From NCBI RefSeq assembly GCF_000419445.1, contig NZ_AULK01000003.1:124001-188000 (forward strand): 64,000 nucleotides of DNA. The letters are read 5' to 3'. The stretch is from Gryllotalpicola ginsengisoli DSM 22003. GTDB lineage: Bacteria > Actinomycetota > Actinomycetes > Actinomycetales > Microbacteriaceae. Of the stretch, positions 49,533-57,981 are shown one piece after another. The notes beneath the pieces were generated by a model, which was not told where the DNA came from, made no database searches, and worked only from the letters and a program-made list of their open reading frames with translations. Position numbers and translations under genes: made by a program. Numbering within the stretch: position 1 is the first letter of the stretch; every line of letters begins with the position of its first letter.

Positions 49533-50125
49533 GGGGTCTCCTCCGGGCTGGTCTTCTGCAGGCTCGCGACGAGGGCGTCTCTGCGCGTGCGCAGCCCGGC
49601 CGCTGCGGGCGAGGCGAGCCGATCGAGCTGGTCCAGGTTGATGTCGGCGGTGCGCACCGCGGCGCGTGCGGCGCCGATGACGAGGTCGCGCCCGGCGAGC
49701 ACATCGCTGCGGATGCTCGCCTTCACCAGCGGCTCGAGCTCGCGGGACAGAGCGATCGCGTCGACGAGCGTCGCCACGAGCGCGAGCGGGCGCTCGGTCG
49801 CGGCGATGCTCGCGGCCTCGATCGCCTGGGCCCTGGCCGCGCGCTCGGCGTCGCTGCTGCGCGGCAGCCGGTAGGCGGACATCAGCGCGGTGAAATCCTG
49901 CACGTCGCCGTCGGCGGCGGGCTCGACCGCCGCGCGCACCGCCGCGAGACGGGCGGCGCGGTCGTCGAGGGCGGGATCGGCCGTCACCGCGACGGCCATC
50001 TGCACGAGGCCGACGCCGAGCGCGCCGCACACGGCCGCGATCGAGCCGCCGCCGGGGGTCGGATCGGGCGACGCCGTCATCGCCAACAGCTCTTCGGCGC
50101 TCGCCGCCCACAGACTCTCGCTCAC
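49529..50125 (-). CDS. fchA: Methenyl-tetrahydrofolate cyclohydrolase / formiminotransferase-cyclodeaminase family
   Basis: This 198-residue all-helical protein of the FTCD_C/FchA family should hydrolyse methenyl-THF to formyl-THF. The start VSESLWAASAEELLAMTASPDPTPGGGSIAAVCGALGVGLVQMA is the family signature (PxPGGGSxAA). The DGDVQDFTALMSAYRLPR stretch carries the conserved active-site aspartates. It overlaps the downstream Mtd1-like gene by GTGA, so both enzymes are made together. The pair replaces one bifunctional FolD. The GTG start at 50125 fits the usual N-terminus, though its ribosome binding site is weak. Confidence 0.87.
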   Translation of the reverse strand: MSESLWAASAEELLAMTASPDPTPGGGSIAAVCGALGVGLVQMAVAVTADPALDDRAARLAAVRAAVEPAADGDVQDFTALMSAYRLPRSSDAERAARAQAIEAASIAATERPLALVATLVDAIALSRELEPLVKASIRSDVLAGRDLVIGAARAAVRTADINLDQLDRLASPAAAGLRTRRDALVASLQKTSPEETP

Positions 50126-50217
50126 GCGACTCAACCCTACCGACTGGCCCGGCTGCCGACTGGCCCGCGGGGCGCCGCTGCCGCGGCATCCGTCACCTGG
50201 TCCCAGACGCCTGCGGC

Positions 50218-50934
50218 TCAGACGCCGCGCACCTCGTCGTGCAGCCGCTGCATCTTCTCGTCGAGATCGCTCGCGACCTGCGCCGCCTCGCGCAGCCCGC
50301 GCAGCAGCTCGGCCGGCACCGTCTTGTCGTACTTGTAGTAGATCTTGTGCTCGAGGCTCGCCCAGAAGTCCATGGCGACGGTGCGCAGCTGCACCTCGAC
50401 GATCACCGGGTGCGGTCCGTCGCTCAGGAAGACGGGGACCTCGATGATCGCGTGCAGGCTCTTGTAGCCGTTGGGCTTCGGGTTCGCGATGTAGTCCTTG
50501 ACCTGCAGCACCCGCACATCCGATTGCGCGGTGAGCGCTTCGAACACCCGGTACACGTCGGAGACGAACGAGCAGACGACACGGATGCCGGCGATGTCGG
50601 TGATCTGCTCGCGGATGGCCTGGTACGACGGCTCGCACCCCTTGCGCGCCACCTTCTGCATCAGCGACTCGGGCGTCTTGACGCGGCTGGAGATGTGCTC
50701 GATCGGGTTCTCGTCGCGCAGCGCCGCGAACTCCTCGCGCAGGATCGAGATCTTGGTCATCACCTCGTCGATGGCGAACTTGTACGGCATCATGAACCGC
50801 GCGAAGTCGTCGCGCAGGCTGGTGATCTCGTTGAGGGCCGACTCGTCGAGACCCTCGAGCATCTCCTCGGTGCGCTCGGTGAGGATGCGCTTGTCGAAGT
50901 TCGCCTTGGGGTCCCTCGGGATGACGTCGCTCAC
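50218..50934 (-). CDS. Small alarmone synthetase (RelA/SpoT-type ppGpp synthetase domain only)
   Basis: This 238-residue cytoplasmic enzyme makes (p)ppGpp from ATP and GTP or GDP. Only the synthetase domain is present, with no hydrolase or TGS/ACT regions, as in YjbM/RelQ-type enzymes. Key parts are SRVKTPESLMQKVARKG (ATP-binding basic stretch), DIAGIRVVCSFVSDVYRVFEAL, KPNGYKSLHAIIEVPVFLSDG and VEVQLRTVAMDFWASLEHKIYYK, with the catalytic glutamate in EVQLRT. Helices at both ends would form the tetramer. It likely tunes growth under stress. It begins with GTG and is followed by the one-carbon genes after 92 bases. Confidence 0.92.
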   Translation of the reverse strand: MSDVIPRDPKANFDKRILTERTEEMLEGLDESALNEITSLRDDFARFMMPYKFAIDEVMTKISILREEFAALRDENPIEHISSRVKTPESLMQKVARKGCEPSYQAIREQITDIAGIRVVCSFVSDVYRVFEALTAQSDVRVLQVKDYIANPKPNGYKSLHAIIEVPVFLSDGPHPVIVEVQLRTVAMDFWASLEHKIYYKYDKTVPAELLRGLREAAQVASDLDEKMQRLHDEVRGV

Positions 50935-50995
50935 GTCGCAGGACGCTATCGGCGGTAGTTGAGCGGATGCCGCGAGGCCGGTGTGCTCCGGGTAA

Positions 50996-52321
50996 TCAGA
51001 CCGGCTGCCGGCCAGCGAGCTTCGCCCCGCCCGGCTTCACCGGCAGCATCACCAGCAGGCCGATCAGCAGCACCAGCACGATGCCGATCACGCCGTAGAT
51101 CTGCTTGCCGCCGAGGTCGACGAACAGCGCGAACGCGGTCGGGGCGAGGAACGTCGCGGCGCGACCCGTGGTCGCGTAGAGGCCGAACACCTCGCCCTCG
51201 CGCCCTTCCGGGATGAGCCGGGCGAGGAAGGTGCGCGAGGCCGACTGCGCGGGCCCGACGAAGAGGCACAGGATCAGCCCGAAGATCCAGAACATGATCT
51301 GCCCGCCGTCGTGCAGCAGGAAGACGAGCGCGCCGGCGATGACGAGCCCGATCAGCGAGGTGACGATCACGGGCTTCGGCCCGAGCCGGTCGTCGAGCGC
51401 GCCGGTCGCGATGGTGGCCACGCCCGCCACGATGTTCGCGGCGATCGCGAAGACGATCACGCCGCCGCTCGAGAAGCCGAAGCTGCCGGCGGCGAGCACG
51501 CCGCCGAAGGTGAACACGCCGGTCAACCCGTCGCGGAAGATCGCGGAGGCCAGCAGGAACCACACCGTGTTCCGGCTCTCCTGCCAGAGCCCGCGGATGG
51601 TGCGGAACAGGGTCGCGTAGGCGCCGAAGAACGAGCTGCGCTCGCGCGCGACGGCGGCGGGCGCCCGGTTCTCGTGCACGGCCAGGAGCACCGGCACGGC
51701 GAACACGGCGAACCACACGGTCGCCACGAGCATGGACACCCGCACGTTCCAGCCGCCGTCGGTGGAGACGTGGAACAGGCCTCCGTCGCCGGAGATGAAG
51801 CCGACGTACACGATGAGCAGCAGCACGATGCCGCCGACATAGCCGAGGCCCCAGCCGAGACCCGACACCTTGCCGATCGTCTTCGGCGTCGAGACCTGGG
51901 TGAGCATCGCGTTGTAGTTCACGGCGGCGAGCTCGTAGAAGATCGTGCCGACGGCCACCGCGCCGATGCCGAGCCACAGGTAGCCGGGCTCCGCCTTGAC
52001 GAAGACGGTCGCCAGCAGGCACAGCGCGACGAGGGCCGAGAAGACCGCCAGCCACAGCTTGCGGCGGCCCGCGGCATCCGTCAGCTCGCCCGTGGCCGGC
52101 GCCGTGAGGGCGACGAGCACGCCCGCGACGCCGAGCGCCCAGCCGAGCAGCGCCGAGGTGTGGTCGGTGTCGCCGAAGCTCTTGCCGGTCAGGTAGACGG
52201 TGAAGACGAAGGTGGTCGCGACGGCGTTGAAGGCGCTCGAACCCCAGTCCCAGGCGCCCCAGGCGAGGACCTTGCGGGTGGGGATCTTGACCTCGGGCGG
52301 GGCGGCCGGCACTGTGCTCAC
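50996..52321 (-). CDS. MFS transporter, UMF1/Atg22-like
   Basis: This is a 441-residue membrane transporter with about twelve segments of the UMF1 (vacuole Atg22-like) MFS family. The opening KIPTRKVLAWGAWDWGSSAFNAVATTFVFTVYLT is the family hallmark. APATGELTDAAGRRKLWLA is motif A, and FYELAAVNYNAMLTQVSTPKTIGKVSGLGWGLGYVGG is another diagnostic stretch. Relatives are thought to export amino acids or similar solutes, but the substrate is unknown. I chose GTG 52321, since the longer frame upstream is a shadow of the divergent methyltransferase. It lies downstream of that gene's promoter region and 61 bases from the alarmone synthetase start. Confidence 0.88.
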   Translation of the reverse strand: MSTVPAAPPEVKIPTRKVLAWGAWDWGSSAFNAVATTFVFTVYLTGKSFGDTDHTSALLGWALGVAGVLVALTAPATGELTDAAGRRKLWLAVFSALVALCLLATVFVKAEPGYLWLGIGAVAVGTIFYELAAVNYNAMLTQVSTPKTIGKVSGLGWGLGYVGGIVLLLIVYVGFISGDGGLFHVSTDGGWNVRVSMLVATVWFAVFAVPVLLAVHENRAPAAVARERSSFFGAYATLFRTIRGLWQESRNTVWFLLASAIFRDGLTGVFTFGGVLAAGSFGFSSGGVIVFAIAANIVAGVATIATGALDDRLGPKPVIVTSLIGLVIAGALVFLLHDGGQIMFWIFGLILCLFVGPAQSASRTFLARLIPEGREGEVFGLYATTGRAATFLAPTAFALFVDLGGKQIYGVIGIVLVLLIGLLVMLPVKPGGAKLAGRQPV

Positions 52322-52387
52322 GGCGCACAGACTAGAGGGCGCCGGTGACCGGCCGGTATCGACACACACCCCCAATACTGTGGGGGC

Positions 52388-53263
52388 ATGGCCTTCGCGG
52401 AATGGGCGGACATCGCCGGCCCCTACGACCGTTCCTTCGGGGCGCTGTGCGCGCAGACGATCCCGGCGGTGCTCGAGGAGCTGGGGGCGGCACGCTTCGA
52501 GGCGCGTCCTGCGGACGCTCCTCAGCGACCCTTGGCAGGGACTCCTGCGGACGCTCCTCAGCGCGCGGGGTCGGGGGTCCTGCTCGACGCCGGAACCGGC
52601 ACCGGGGCGCTCGCGGTGGCGGCGGCGCAGGCGGGCTGGCGGGTGCAGGCCTTCGATGCCGAGCCGTCGATGGTCGACTTCGCGCGCGCCCGCACGGATG
52701 CCGGGGGCATCCGCTTTGACGTCGCGCGGATGCCCGGGGTGCCGTACCCCGACGCATCCGTCGACGCGGTCGCCGCCAACTTCGCCATCAACCACGTCGA
52801 CCACCCGCGCGACTGCCTCGCCGACCTGCGCCGCGTGCTGCGGCCGGGCGGCCGGCTCGCGGCCACGGTCTGGCCGTGGGAGCCGACCCCGACCGGGCGG
52901 CTGTGGCGGGAGATCCAGGAGGAGACCGGGGCGCGCCCGCCCGAGCAGAGCCGGCTGCCGGCCGGCAGCGACTTCGAGCGCACCGAGGACGGCCTCGCGG
53001 GCCTGCTCGCCGACTGCGGCTTCATCGAGGTGCGCGCCCGCCGCGTGCGCTTCACCTGGCGGATCGACGTCGACGACCTGTGGTCTGGCGTCGAGGCGGG
53101 CATCGCCGTGATCGGCTACGCCTGGCGCGCCGCCGACGAGACGACGCGAGAGCGGATGCGCGCCGCCTACGACGCCCGCACCCCGGCGCTCACCGGCGAG
53201 GACGGGCTGCTGCAGTTCGAGATGTCCGCGGTGCTGGCGAGCGGGGCGAGGCCTGTCGAGTAG
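52388..53263 (+). CDS. SAM-dependent class I methyltransferase with in-frame repeat insert
   Basis: This 291-residue cytoplasmic methyltransferase has motif I VLLDAGTGTGALAVAAAQAG near residues 60-78. The acidic loop FDAEPSMVDFAR, motif IV region DAVAANFAINHVDHPRDCLADLRRVLRPGGRLAATVWPWEP and a C-terminal lid with WSGVEAGIAVIGYAWR follow. It resembles UbiE/Methyltransf_11 enzymes, but the substrate is unknown. Ahead of motif I, residues about 39-60 hold a duplicated PADAPQR peptide encoded by two identical 21-base repeats. This looks like an inserted element that kept the frame. It is divergent from the UMF1-type transporter. Confidence 0.82.
   Translation: MAFAEWADIAGPYDRSFGALCAQTIPAVLEELGAARFEARPADAPQRPLAGTPADAPQRAGSGVLLDAGTGTGALAVAAAQAGWRVQAFDAEPSMVDFARARTDAGGIRFDVARMPGVPYPDASVDAVAANFAINHVDHPRDCLADLRRVLRPGGRLAATVWPWEPTPTGRLWREIQEETGARPPEQSRLPAGSDFERTEDGLAGLLADCGFIEVRARRVRFTWRIDVDDLWSGVEAGIAVIGYAWRAADETTRERMRAAYDARTPALTGEDGLLQFEMSAVLASGARPVE
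52507..52563 (+). repeat. Two 21-bp direct repeats inside the methyltransferase gene
   Basis: TCCTGCGGACGCTCCTCAGC plus G occurs at 52507-52527 and 52543-52563, a 36-base (12-codon) period, so the frame is kept. The 15 bases between include GCAGGGACTCCTGC-like inverted symmetry. It may be an inserted palindromic element or a local duplication. Confidence 0.8.
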
Positions 53264-53310
53264 CAGAGCCGGCCGATGAGCAGAGCTGATCCAGCAGCAG
53301 AGCTGGTTAG

Positions 53311-53323
53311 TTAGCAAAGCTAA
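53311..53323. promoter_or_regulatory. Palindromic operator candidate before the MFS gene
   Basis: TTAGC-AAA-GCTAA is a perfect 5-bp inverted repeat only four bases before the MFS ATG. It lies in an AT-rich pocket unlike the surrounding sequence and resembles MarR- or TetR-type sites. No regulator gene is adjacent. Confidence 0.5.
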
Positions 53324-53327
53324 ACTC

Positions 53328-54722
53328 ATGGCGATGACTGCACCCGCCCCGCTGCCGCCCGCGCGCCGCACGCTCGCACTCGTCTCGATCCTGCTGTCCA
53401 CCCTCGCCGGCACGATCGACACCTCGATCGTCAACGTCGCCCTGCCCAAGCTGGCGGTCGAGCTGCACGCGGCGCCGTCGGAGACGGTGTGGGTCGCGAC
53501 CGCGTTCCTGCTCGCCGTCTCCTGCGCCGTGCCGGCGACCAGCGCCCTCGGCGACCAGATCGGGCGGCGGCGGATGTACCTGATCGGGGTGCCCGTCTTC
53601 ACCCTCGCCTCGCTCGGCTGCGCGCTCGCGCCCACGCTCGGCCTGCTGGTCGCCTTCCGGGTCGTGCAGGGGCTCGGGTCGGCGGTCATCCTCGCGGTCG
53701 CGATCCCGCTCTACCGGCGGCTGTTCCCGCCCGAGCAGCTCGGACAGGTGCTCGGCATCAACGCGATGACGGTGGCGCTCGGCACCTCGGCGGGGCCGAC
53801 GCTGGGCGGCCTGATCCTGGCGGCGCTGCCGTGGCCGTGGCTGTTCCTGATCAACGTGCCGATCGGCGTGATCTCCTTCGTGCTGGCCTGGATCGTGCTG
53901 CCGGCCGGCACCCCGCAGCGCGGCGACTACGACTGGCAGGGCGCCGTATGGGCCGCGGCCGCGATCGCGTCGCTGCTCGTCGGCGTGCGGCAGCTGGCCG
54001 CCGTCGCGACGCTCTGGCACGCGGCGGTGCTGCTCGCGGCGTGCGCCGTGTTCGTCGCGCTGTTCCTGCGCCGCGAGCGGATGGCGCCGCGACCCTTGAT
54101 TCCGCTCGGGCTGTTCACCGGCACCTTCAGCCTCACCGTCGCGACCGCATGGGCGTCGTTCCTCGGCCAGGGCGTCGCCTTCGTCGCGCTGCCGTTCCTC
54201 TTCCAGAGCGCCTACCACGCCACCCCGCTCGAGTCGGCGCTGCTGTTCACTCCGTGGCCGCTCGTCATCGTGTTCGTGGCGCCGCTCGCCGGCCGCGTCG
54301 CCGACCGGGTGCGGCCGGCCTATCTCGCGCTCACCGGCCTCGTGATCCTCACAGGCGGACTCGTCATGCTCGCCCTGCTCGGGTCGAATCCGCCGATCTG
54401 GCTCGTGCTGCTCTCGACCGCCGTCTGCGGCTTCGGCTTCGGCACCTTCCAGAGCCCCAACAACCGCGACATGATGGCCGCGGCGCCCCTGCTCTTCTCC
54501 GCGAGCGCGGCCGCCGTGCTCAACACCAACCGCACGATCGGCCAGTCGGCCGGGTCGGCGGCGGTCAGCATGGCGCTCGTGCTGAGCGGAGCCGCGGCGG
54601 GATCGGCGGCCGAGCAGGCCTCGGCTGCGGCATCCGTGCTGTGGATCGCCGTGCTCGCCGCGGTGCTCGCCGTCGCGCTGTCGGCCGCGAAGCTGCGCGC
54701 CACCGTCCCCGCGCCGGCGTGA
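53328..54722 (+). CDS. MFS multidrug exporter, DHA2 type
   Basis: This is a 464-residue efflux transporter with about fourteen segments. LVSILLSTLAGTIDTSIVNVALPKLAVELHA is the first segment with the drug-exporter motif D1 (IDTSIVNVALP). ALGDQIGRRRMYLIGV is motif A, and ALGTSAGPTLGGLILAALPWPWLFLINVPIG is motif C. These mark the QacA/EmrB group. The start is ATG 53328 or 53334. The candidate operator TTAGC-AAA-GCTAA sits immediately upstream. The preceding gap repeats AGCAGAGCTG. It follows the methyltransferase by 64 bases and converges on the NlpC gene. Confidence 0.9.
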   Translation: MAMTAPAPLPPARRTLALVSILLSTLAGTIDTSIVNVALPKLAVELHAAPSETVWVATAFLLAVSCAVPATSALGDQIGRRRMYLIGVPVFTLASLGCALAPTLGLLVAFRVVQGLGSAVILAVAIPLYRRLFPPEQLGQVLGINAMTVALGTSAGPTLGGLILAALPWPWLFLINVPIGVISFVLAWIVLPAGTPQRGDYDWQGAVWAAAAIASLLVGVRQLAAVATLWHAAVLLAACAVFVALFLRRERMAPRPLIPLGLFTGTFSLTVATAWASFLGQGVAFVALPFLFQSAYHATPLESALLFTPWPLVIVFVAPLAGRVADRVRPAYLALTGLVILTGGLVMLALLGSNPPIWLVLLSTAVCGFGFGTFQSPNNRDMMAAAPLLFSASAAAVLNTNRTIGQSAGSAAVSMALVLSGAAAGSAAEQASAAASVLWIAVLAAVLAVALSAAKLRATVPAPA

Positions 54723-54823
54723 TCGGGCGGGCCGCGACCGAACGCAGGAGCAGCGCGGCCTCGAGCCGATATCTCCCTCGACTCGGCACTGGTCCTGAAT
54801 TCGGCCGCGCAGCACGCGCAGAA

Positions 54824-54853
54824 GGGCCCGGCATCGCGCGCGACGCCGGGCCC
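54824..54853. terminator. Bidirectional hairpin terminator
   Basis: GGGCCCGGC and GCCGGGCCC form a 9-bp stem with a 12-base loop between the convergent MFS and NlpC/P60 genes. There is no T-run, but the position 16 bases from the NlpC stop supports a terminator role. Confidence 0.7.
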
Positions 54854-54869
54854 TGGTGAGAGCGGATGC

Positions 54870-56096
54870 TTACGCGAACGGCCGCACCACGAAGTCGCCG
54901 CCGTACACGCTCGTGACGTGCACGCTGTTGGTGCCGCGCGGCGGTGCCGCCTCGATCATCTTGCCACCGCCGATGTAGATCGCCACGTGGGACGTCGAGC
55001 CGCCGTGGGTGCCCCAGAAGATCAGGTCGCCCTTCTTCATCTGGCTGACCGACAGGTGGCCCTTGTAGGTGAATCCGTTGCCCTTGTAGACGTTCTGCGA
55101 GCTGGTGGCCATGCCGATGTCGATGCCGGCGCCGGCCCAGAACGCATACTCGGTCAGGCCCGAGCAGTCGTAGCCGGCCCGGTTGTAGTCCTGGTAGCCG
55201 CTCGGGCTCACCGCGCCGCTGCCGCAGGCCGCGCCGCCCTTGCCGCCGGCGCCCCACGAGTAGCTCCAGCCCTTCTTGGTCTCGGCCAGCGCCGCGGCGA
55301 CGACCCGGTCGATCTTCTGCTCCCGGGTGCCGGCGGTCGACCCCTTGGTCTTCGCCGGGCTGCCGGCATAGCGGCCGTGGCCGATCACGGTGCAGTTGTG
55401 CGAGCTGGGCGCCGCGCCGGAGCCGCTGCCCGAGCTCGAGCCCGAGCCCGTGCCTGTGCCCGAGCCCGTGCCCGTGCCCGTGCCCGAGGGCTTGTCGTTG
55501 TCGCAGCGCGGCATGTTCGGCACGAAGCCCGTGTAGCCGGTGTGCATGTAATAGTCGGGCACGAACAGTCCGTCGCCGGTCTTGTCCCAGATCGCGCTGC
55601 CGTAGGCCTCCTGGCCGTACGCCTGGCAGGTCACCTTGATCAGGCTGCCCTCCTGGTAGACCTTCGCGGCCGCCGCGGAGACCTTCTTGGTCTTGCGCCC
55701 GTTGAGGTCGTCGGTGGCGCGGAACGCCGTGCCGGCCATCGAGGTGCCGCAGCGCGGCAGGCGCGGGTCGAAGCCGCTGTAGCCGGTCTTGACGTATGCG
55801 TCGGGCACCCAGATCCCCGCGGCGGTGCGGTCCCAGATCTTCGAGCCGTACGCCGAGCCGCCGGTGCGCTGGCAGCTCACGGTGATGGTCGTGCCCTTCT
55901 TGTACATGTCGGTGCGGGCGGTGACGGCGGCGAGCGACGGGCCGGAGCGGCCGTTCAGCGTCGCGGTCACCCGGTACTTGTGGGCGGCGGTGGCGGCGTC
56001 GGCGGGCGTCGCTGCGGCCGTGCTGAGGCCGGAGAAGACCCCGGCCAGTGCGAAGCCGGCCACGATGAACGCGGCACGGCGGCGTGATGCGTGCAT
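54870..56096 (-). CDS. Secreted NlpC/P60 peptidoglycan hydrolase with SH3-like repeats
   Basis: This 408-residue exported cell-wall hydrolase cuts peptide stems of peptidoglycan. A signal peptide (about residues 1-35, ending ATPADAA) is followed by two SH3-like wall-binding repeats of about 85 residues each. Parallel phrases are DRTAAGIWVPDAYVKTGYSGFDPRLPRC and DKTGDGLFVPDYYMHTGYTGFVPNMPRC. A GT/GS-rich linker comes next, then the catalytic domain. The nucleophile is Cys311 in AGYDCSGLTEYAFW, the histidine is in STSHVAIYIG, and the third polar residue follows. All active-site parts are present. AGAGGGG precedes the ATG. It probably acts in wall remodelling or cell separation. Confidence 0.92.
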   Translation of the reverse strand: MHASRRRAAFIVAGFALAGVFSGLSTAAATPADAATAAHKYRVTATLNGRSGPSLAAVTARTDMYKKGTTITVSCQRTGGSAYGSKIWDRTAAGIWVPDAYVKTGYSGFDPRLPRCGTSMAGTAFRATDDLNGRKTKKVSAAAAKVYQEGSLIKVTCQAYGQEAYGSAIWDKTGDGLFVPDYYMHTGYTGFVPNMPRCDNDKPSGTGTGTGSGTGTGSGSSSGSGSGAAPSSHNCTVIGHGRYAGSPAKTKGSTAGTREQKIDRVVAAALAETKKGWSYSWGAGGKGGAACGSGAVSPSGYQDYNRAGYDCSGLTEYAFWAGAGIDIGMATSSQNVYKGNGFTYKGHLSVSQMKKGDLIFWGTHGGSTSHVAIYIGGGKMIEAAPPRGTNSVHVTSVYGGDFVVRPFA

Positions 56097-56251
56097 GATT
56101 CCCCTCTCGAGGTGTTCGGCGGGCCCCCTGCCCGCTCGCCACCACGATGGAGCAGCGGCGCGCGCGTGCCCATGGGCAGCACTCTCCTGGGGAGCACTCC
56201 CCACGGCGCCGGGGCGGGGCAGCCGGCCGGCGGCGTCAACGGCCGGCGGCG

Positions 56252-56791
56252 TCAGCTGAAGCGGCCGAGCCGCACCCCCGCCAGCGCGAGCGCCGCGATC
56301 GTCTCGTTGTCGGTGATGCGCCCGTCGCCGATCATGCGCACCACCTCGTCGAAGGGCACGAACCACACGGCCGAGATCCCCTCCTCGCTCTGCGTGACGC
56401 TTGCATCGGATGCCTCGCGCAGCCGCCTGGCGAGGAAGACGTGCTCCGGGGCATCCGCCGCCCCGTTGAGCGCCCTGACCTGGCCGATCCGCACCCACTC
56501 CTCGGCCTCGAGGCCGGTCTCCTCGAGCAGTTCGCGCCGCGCCGCCTCGAGCGGGTCCTGCCCGTCGCCGCCCCCGCCGGGGATCTCGATCGAGCGACCG
56601 ACCGTGTACCGGTCGATCTCGATGAGCGCCACCTGGTCGTGCTCGTCGACGGCCACGATGAACACGGCGGGCCGCAGCTCGATCACGCCGTAGATCGTCT
56701 CGGTCCCGTCGGGGTGCACCACCTGGTCCTCGCGCACCCGGATCCACGGGTTCTGGTAGGCGGTGCGGGTGCTCAGGGTCTGCCAGGCCAT
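56252..56791 (-). CDS. NUDIX hydrolase, ADP-ribose pyrophosphatase-like
   Basis: This 179-residue cytoplasmic hydrolase cleaves nucleoside diphosphates linked to another group. The Nudix box is GGDGQDPLEAARRELLEETGLEAEEW, with the metal-binding REXXEE (RELLEE). The upstream VALIEIDRYTVGRSIEIPGGG and the N-terminal NPWIRVREDQVVHPDGTETIYGVIE resemble ADP-ribose pyrophosphatases. The tail SEEGISAVWFVPFDEVVRMI is typical. It is 155 bases upstream of the NlpC gene on the same strand and divergent from mscL. That gap is GC-rich with two GGCCGGCGGCGTCA direct repeats. Confidence 0.9.
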   Translation of the reverse strand: MAWQTLSTRTAYQNPWIRVREDQVVHPDGTETIYGVIELRPAVFIVAVDEHDQVALIEIDRYTVGRSIEIPGGGGDGQDPLEAARRELLEETGLEAEEWVRIGQVRALNGAADAPEHVFLARRLREASDASVTQSEEGISAVWFVPFDEVVRMIGDGRITDNETIAALALAGVRLGRFS

Positions 56792-56897
56792 GCGCCGAGC
56801 CTACGTCGGGAAAGTTTCCGCACTTCGCGCGTCACGATCCCCGCCCGCCCGGGTCTTCTCAGGTGAACGGAACGCATTCATCGAAAGGAACACAGCA

Positions 56898-57335
56898 ATG
56901 CTGAAGGGGTTCAAGGAGTTCCTCATGCGGGGGAACGTGATCGATCTGGCCGTCGCCGTGGTGATCGGCGCCGCGTTCGGCGCGCTCGTGACCGCCGTGG
57001 TCGAGAAGATCATCAACCCGCTGATCAGCGCCGTCTTCAACGCCAGCAGCCTGGACAAGGCGCTGCAGGTGCAGATCCCGACCGTCTCCGGCGGGCACGC
57101 GACCCTCGCCTTCGGCGCGGTGATCGCGGCGGCGATCAACTTCGTGATCATCGCCGCGGTCGTCTACTTCGCCTTCGTCGTGCCGCTGCTGCACCTGCAG
57201 CGCCTGCGGAAGACCGAGGAGGCCGAGGAGGTGCCGGCCGGCCCGAGCGAGGCCGAGCTGCTGACGCAGATCCGCGACCTGCTCGCGGTGCGCACGGACT
57301 GGTCGGCCGCCGGCAAGCACTCCGCGGCCGAGTGA
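56898..57335 (+). CDS. mscL: Large-conductance mechanosensitive channel
   Basis: MscL opens under membrane tension to release solutes during osmotic downshock. The 145-residue protein starts MLKGFKEFLMRGNVIDLAVAVVIGAAFGALVTAVVEKIINPLI, the near-invariant pore helix region. The second membrane helix lies at about residues 70-98 (AVIAAAINFVIIAAVVYFAFVVPL). A charged C-terminal bundle (RKTEEAEEVPAGPSEAELLTQIRDLLAVR) follows. GAAAGGAA lies before the ATG at 56898. A longer in-frame start upstream is not conserved-looking. A hypothetical protein gene follows on the same strand. Confidence 0.96.
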   Translation: MLKGFKEFLMRGNVIDLAVAVVIGAAFGALVTAVVEKIINPLISAVFNASSLDKALQVQIPTVSGGHATLAFGAVIAAAINFVIIAAVVYFAFVVPLLHLQRLRKTEEAEEVPAGPSEAELLTQIRDLLAVRTDWSAAGKHSAAE

Positions 57336-57463
57336 TGAGACCCCCGGCGGCCGCCGCGGGGGCGGGCGGCCGCCGGGACCCTGATGAGCAGGCGCCTGTC
57401 GAGCAGAGACCCGAAGAGCGCAGGCCCGGCGAGCACAGACCCGACGGGCAGAGAGAGGACAGC

Positions 57464-57871
57464 ATGGGACAGATCGTCGACCTCGAGGAGATCCGTCGCC
57501 GGCGCGCGCTCGAGTCGGAGGTGGAGTCGACCGCGTGGGACAGCCTGCTGGCCGCCGTGGCACGCGACGTCGTCGAGCACCTGCCCGACGTGCTGCCGTG
57601 GCGCGCGGCGCCGACCATGCTGCGCATCACGCGGGAAGAGCTCTACGACGTCGCGCTGCAAGGGCGCCTCGCGATCGCGCGCGTCGACGGCGAGCTGTGC
57701 ATCCTCTCCCGCCGCAGCGAGGGATGCCTGATCGAGCTGCTCTCCGGCCGACTCGCGCTGCCCGCCACCGTGCAGCCGCGCCGCGATGAGGGCGAGTCGC
57801 GCCCGGAACCGCCGGGCCTGTCGCGGCCGGTCGCGAGCATCGATCGTGCGGTGGACGGAGGCGGGCGTTGA
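57464..57871 (+). CDS. Protein of unknown function downstream of mscL
   Basis: I do not recognise this 135-residue soluble protein. It starts MGQIVDLEEIRRRRALESEVESTAWDSLLAAVARDVVEHLPD after GAGAGAGGAC. The middle (VLPWRAAPTMLRITREELYDVALQGRLAIARVDGELCILSRRSEGCLIELLSGRLALPA) could be a small alpha/beta fold. The tail is polar and proline-rich. There is no membrane segment. An earlier GTG at 57332 overlaps the mscL stop and would add 44 low-complexity residues. I prefer the shorter form. It may be co-transcribed with mscL. Confidence 0.6.
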   Translation: MGQIVDLEEIRRRRALESEVESTAWDSLLAAVARDVVEHLPDVLPWRAAPTMLRITREELYDVALQGRLAIARVDGELCILSRRSEGCLIELLSGRLALPATVQPRRDEGESRPEPPGLSRPVASIDRAVDGGGR

Positions 57872-57981
57872 GCTGGGCCCGCCTCCTCCCCGCGCTCCCC
57901 ATGACCTCACGGGTGTTGCGCGCCGCCCGCCTGTCATAGGATCGCACCCGATTCGATACGGATGCATCGACTTACGCACCC

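Noticed and set aside
56097-56251. Possible ydaO-type c-di-AMP riboswitch before the NlpC/P60 gene
   Set aside because: Such genes often carry one in actinobacteria, but this gap is short, GC-rich and lacks the conserved core.
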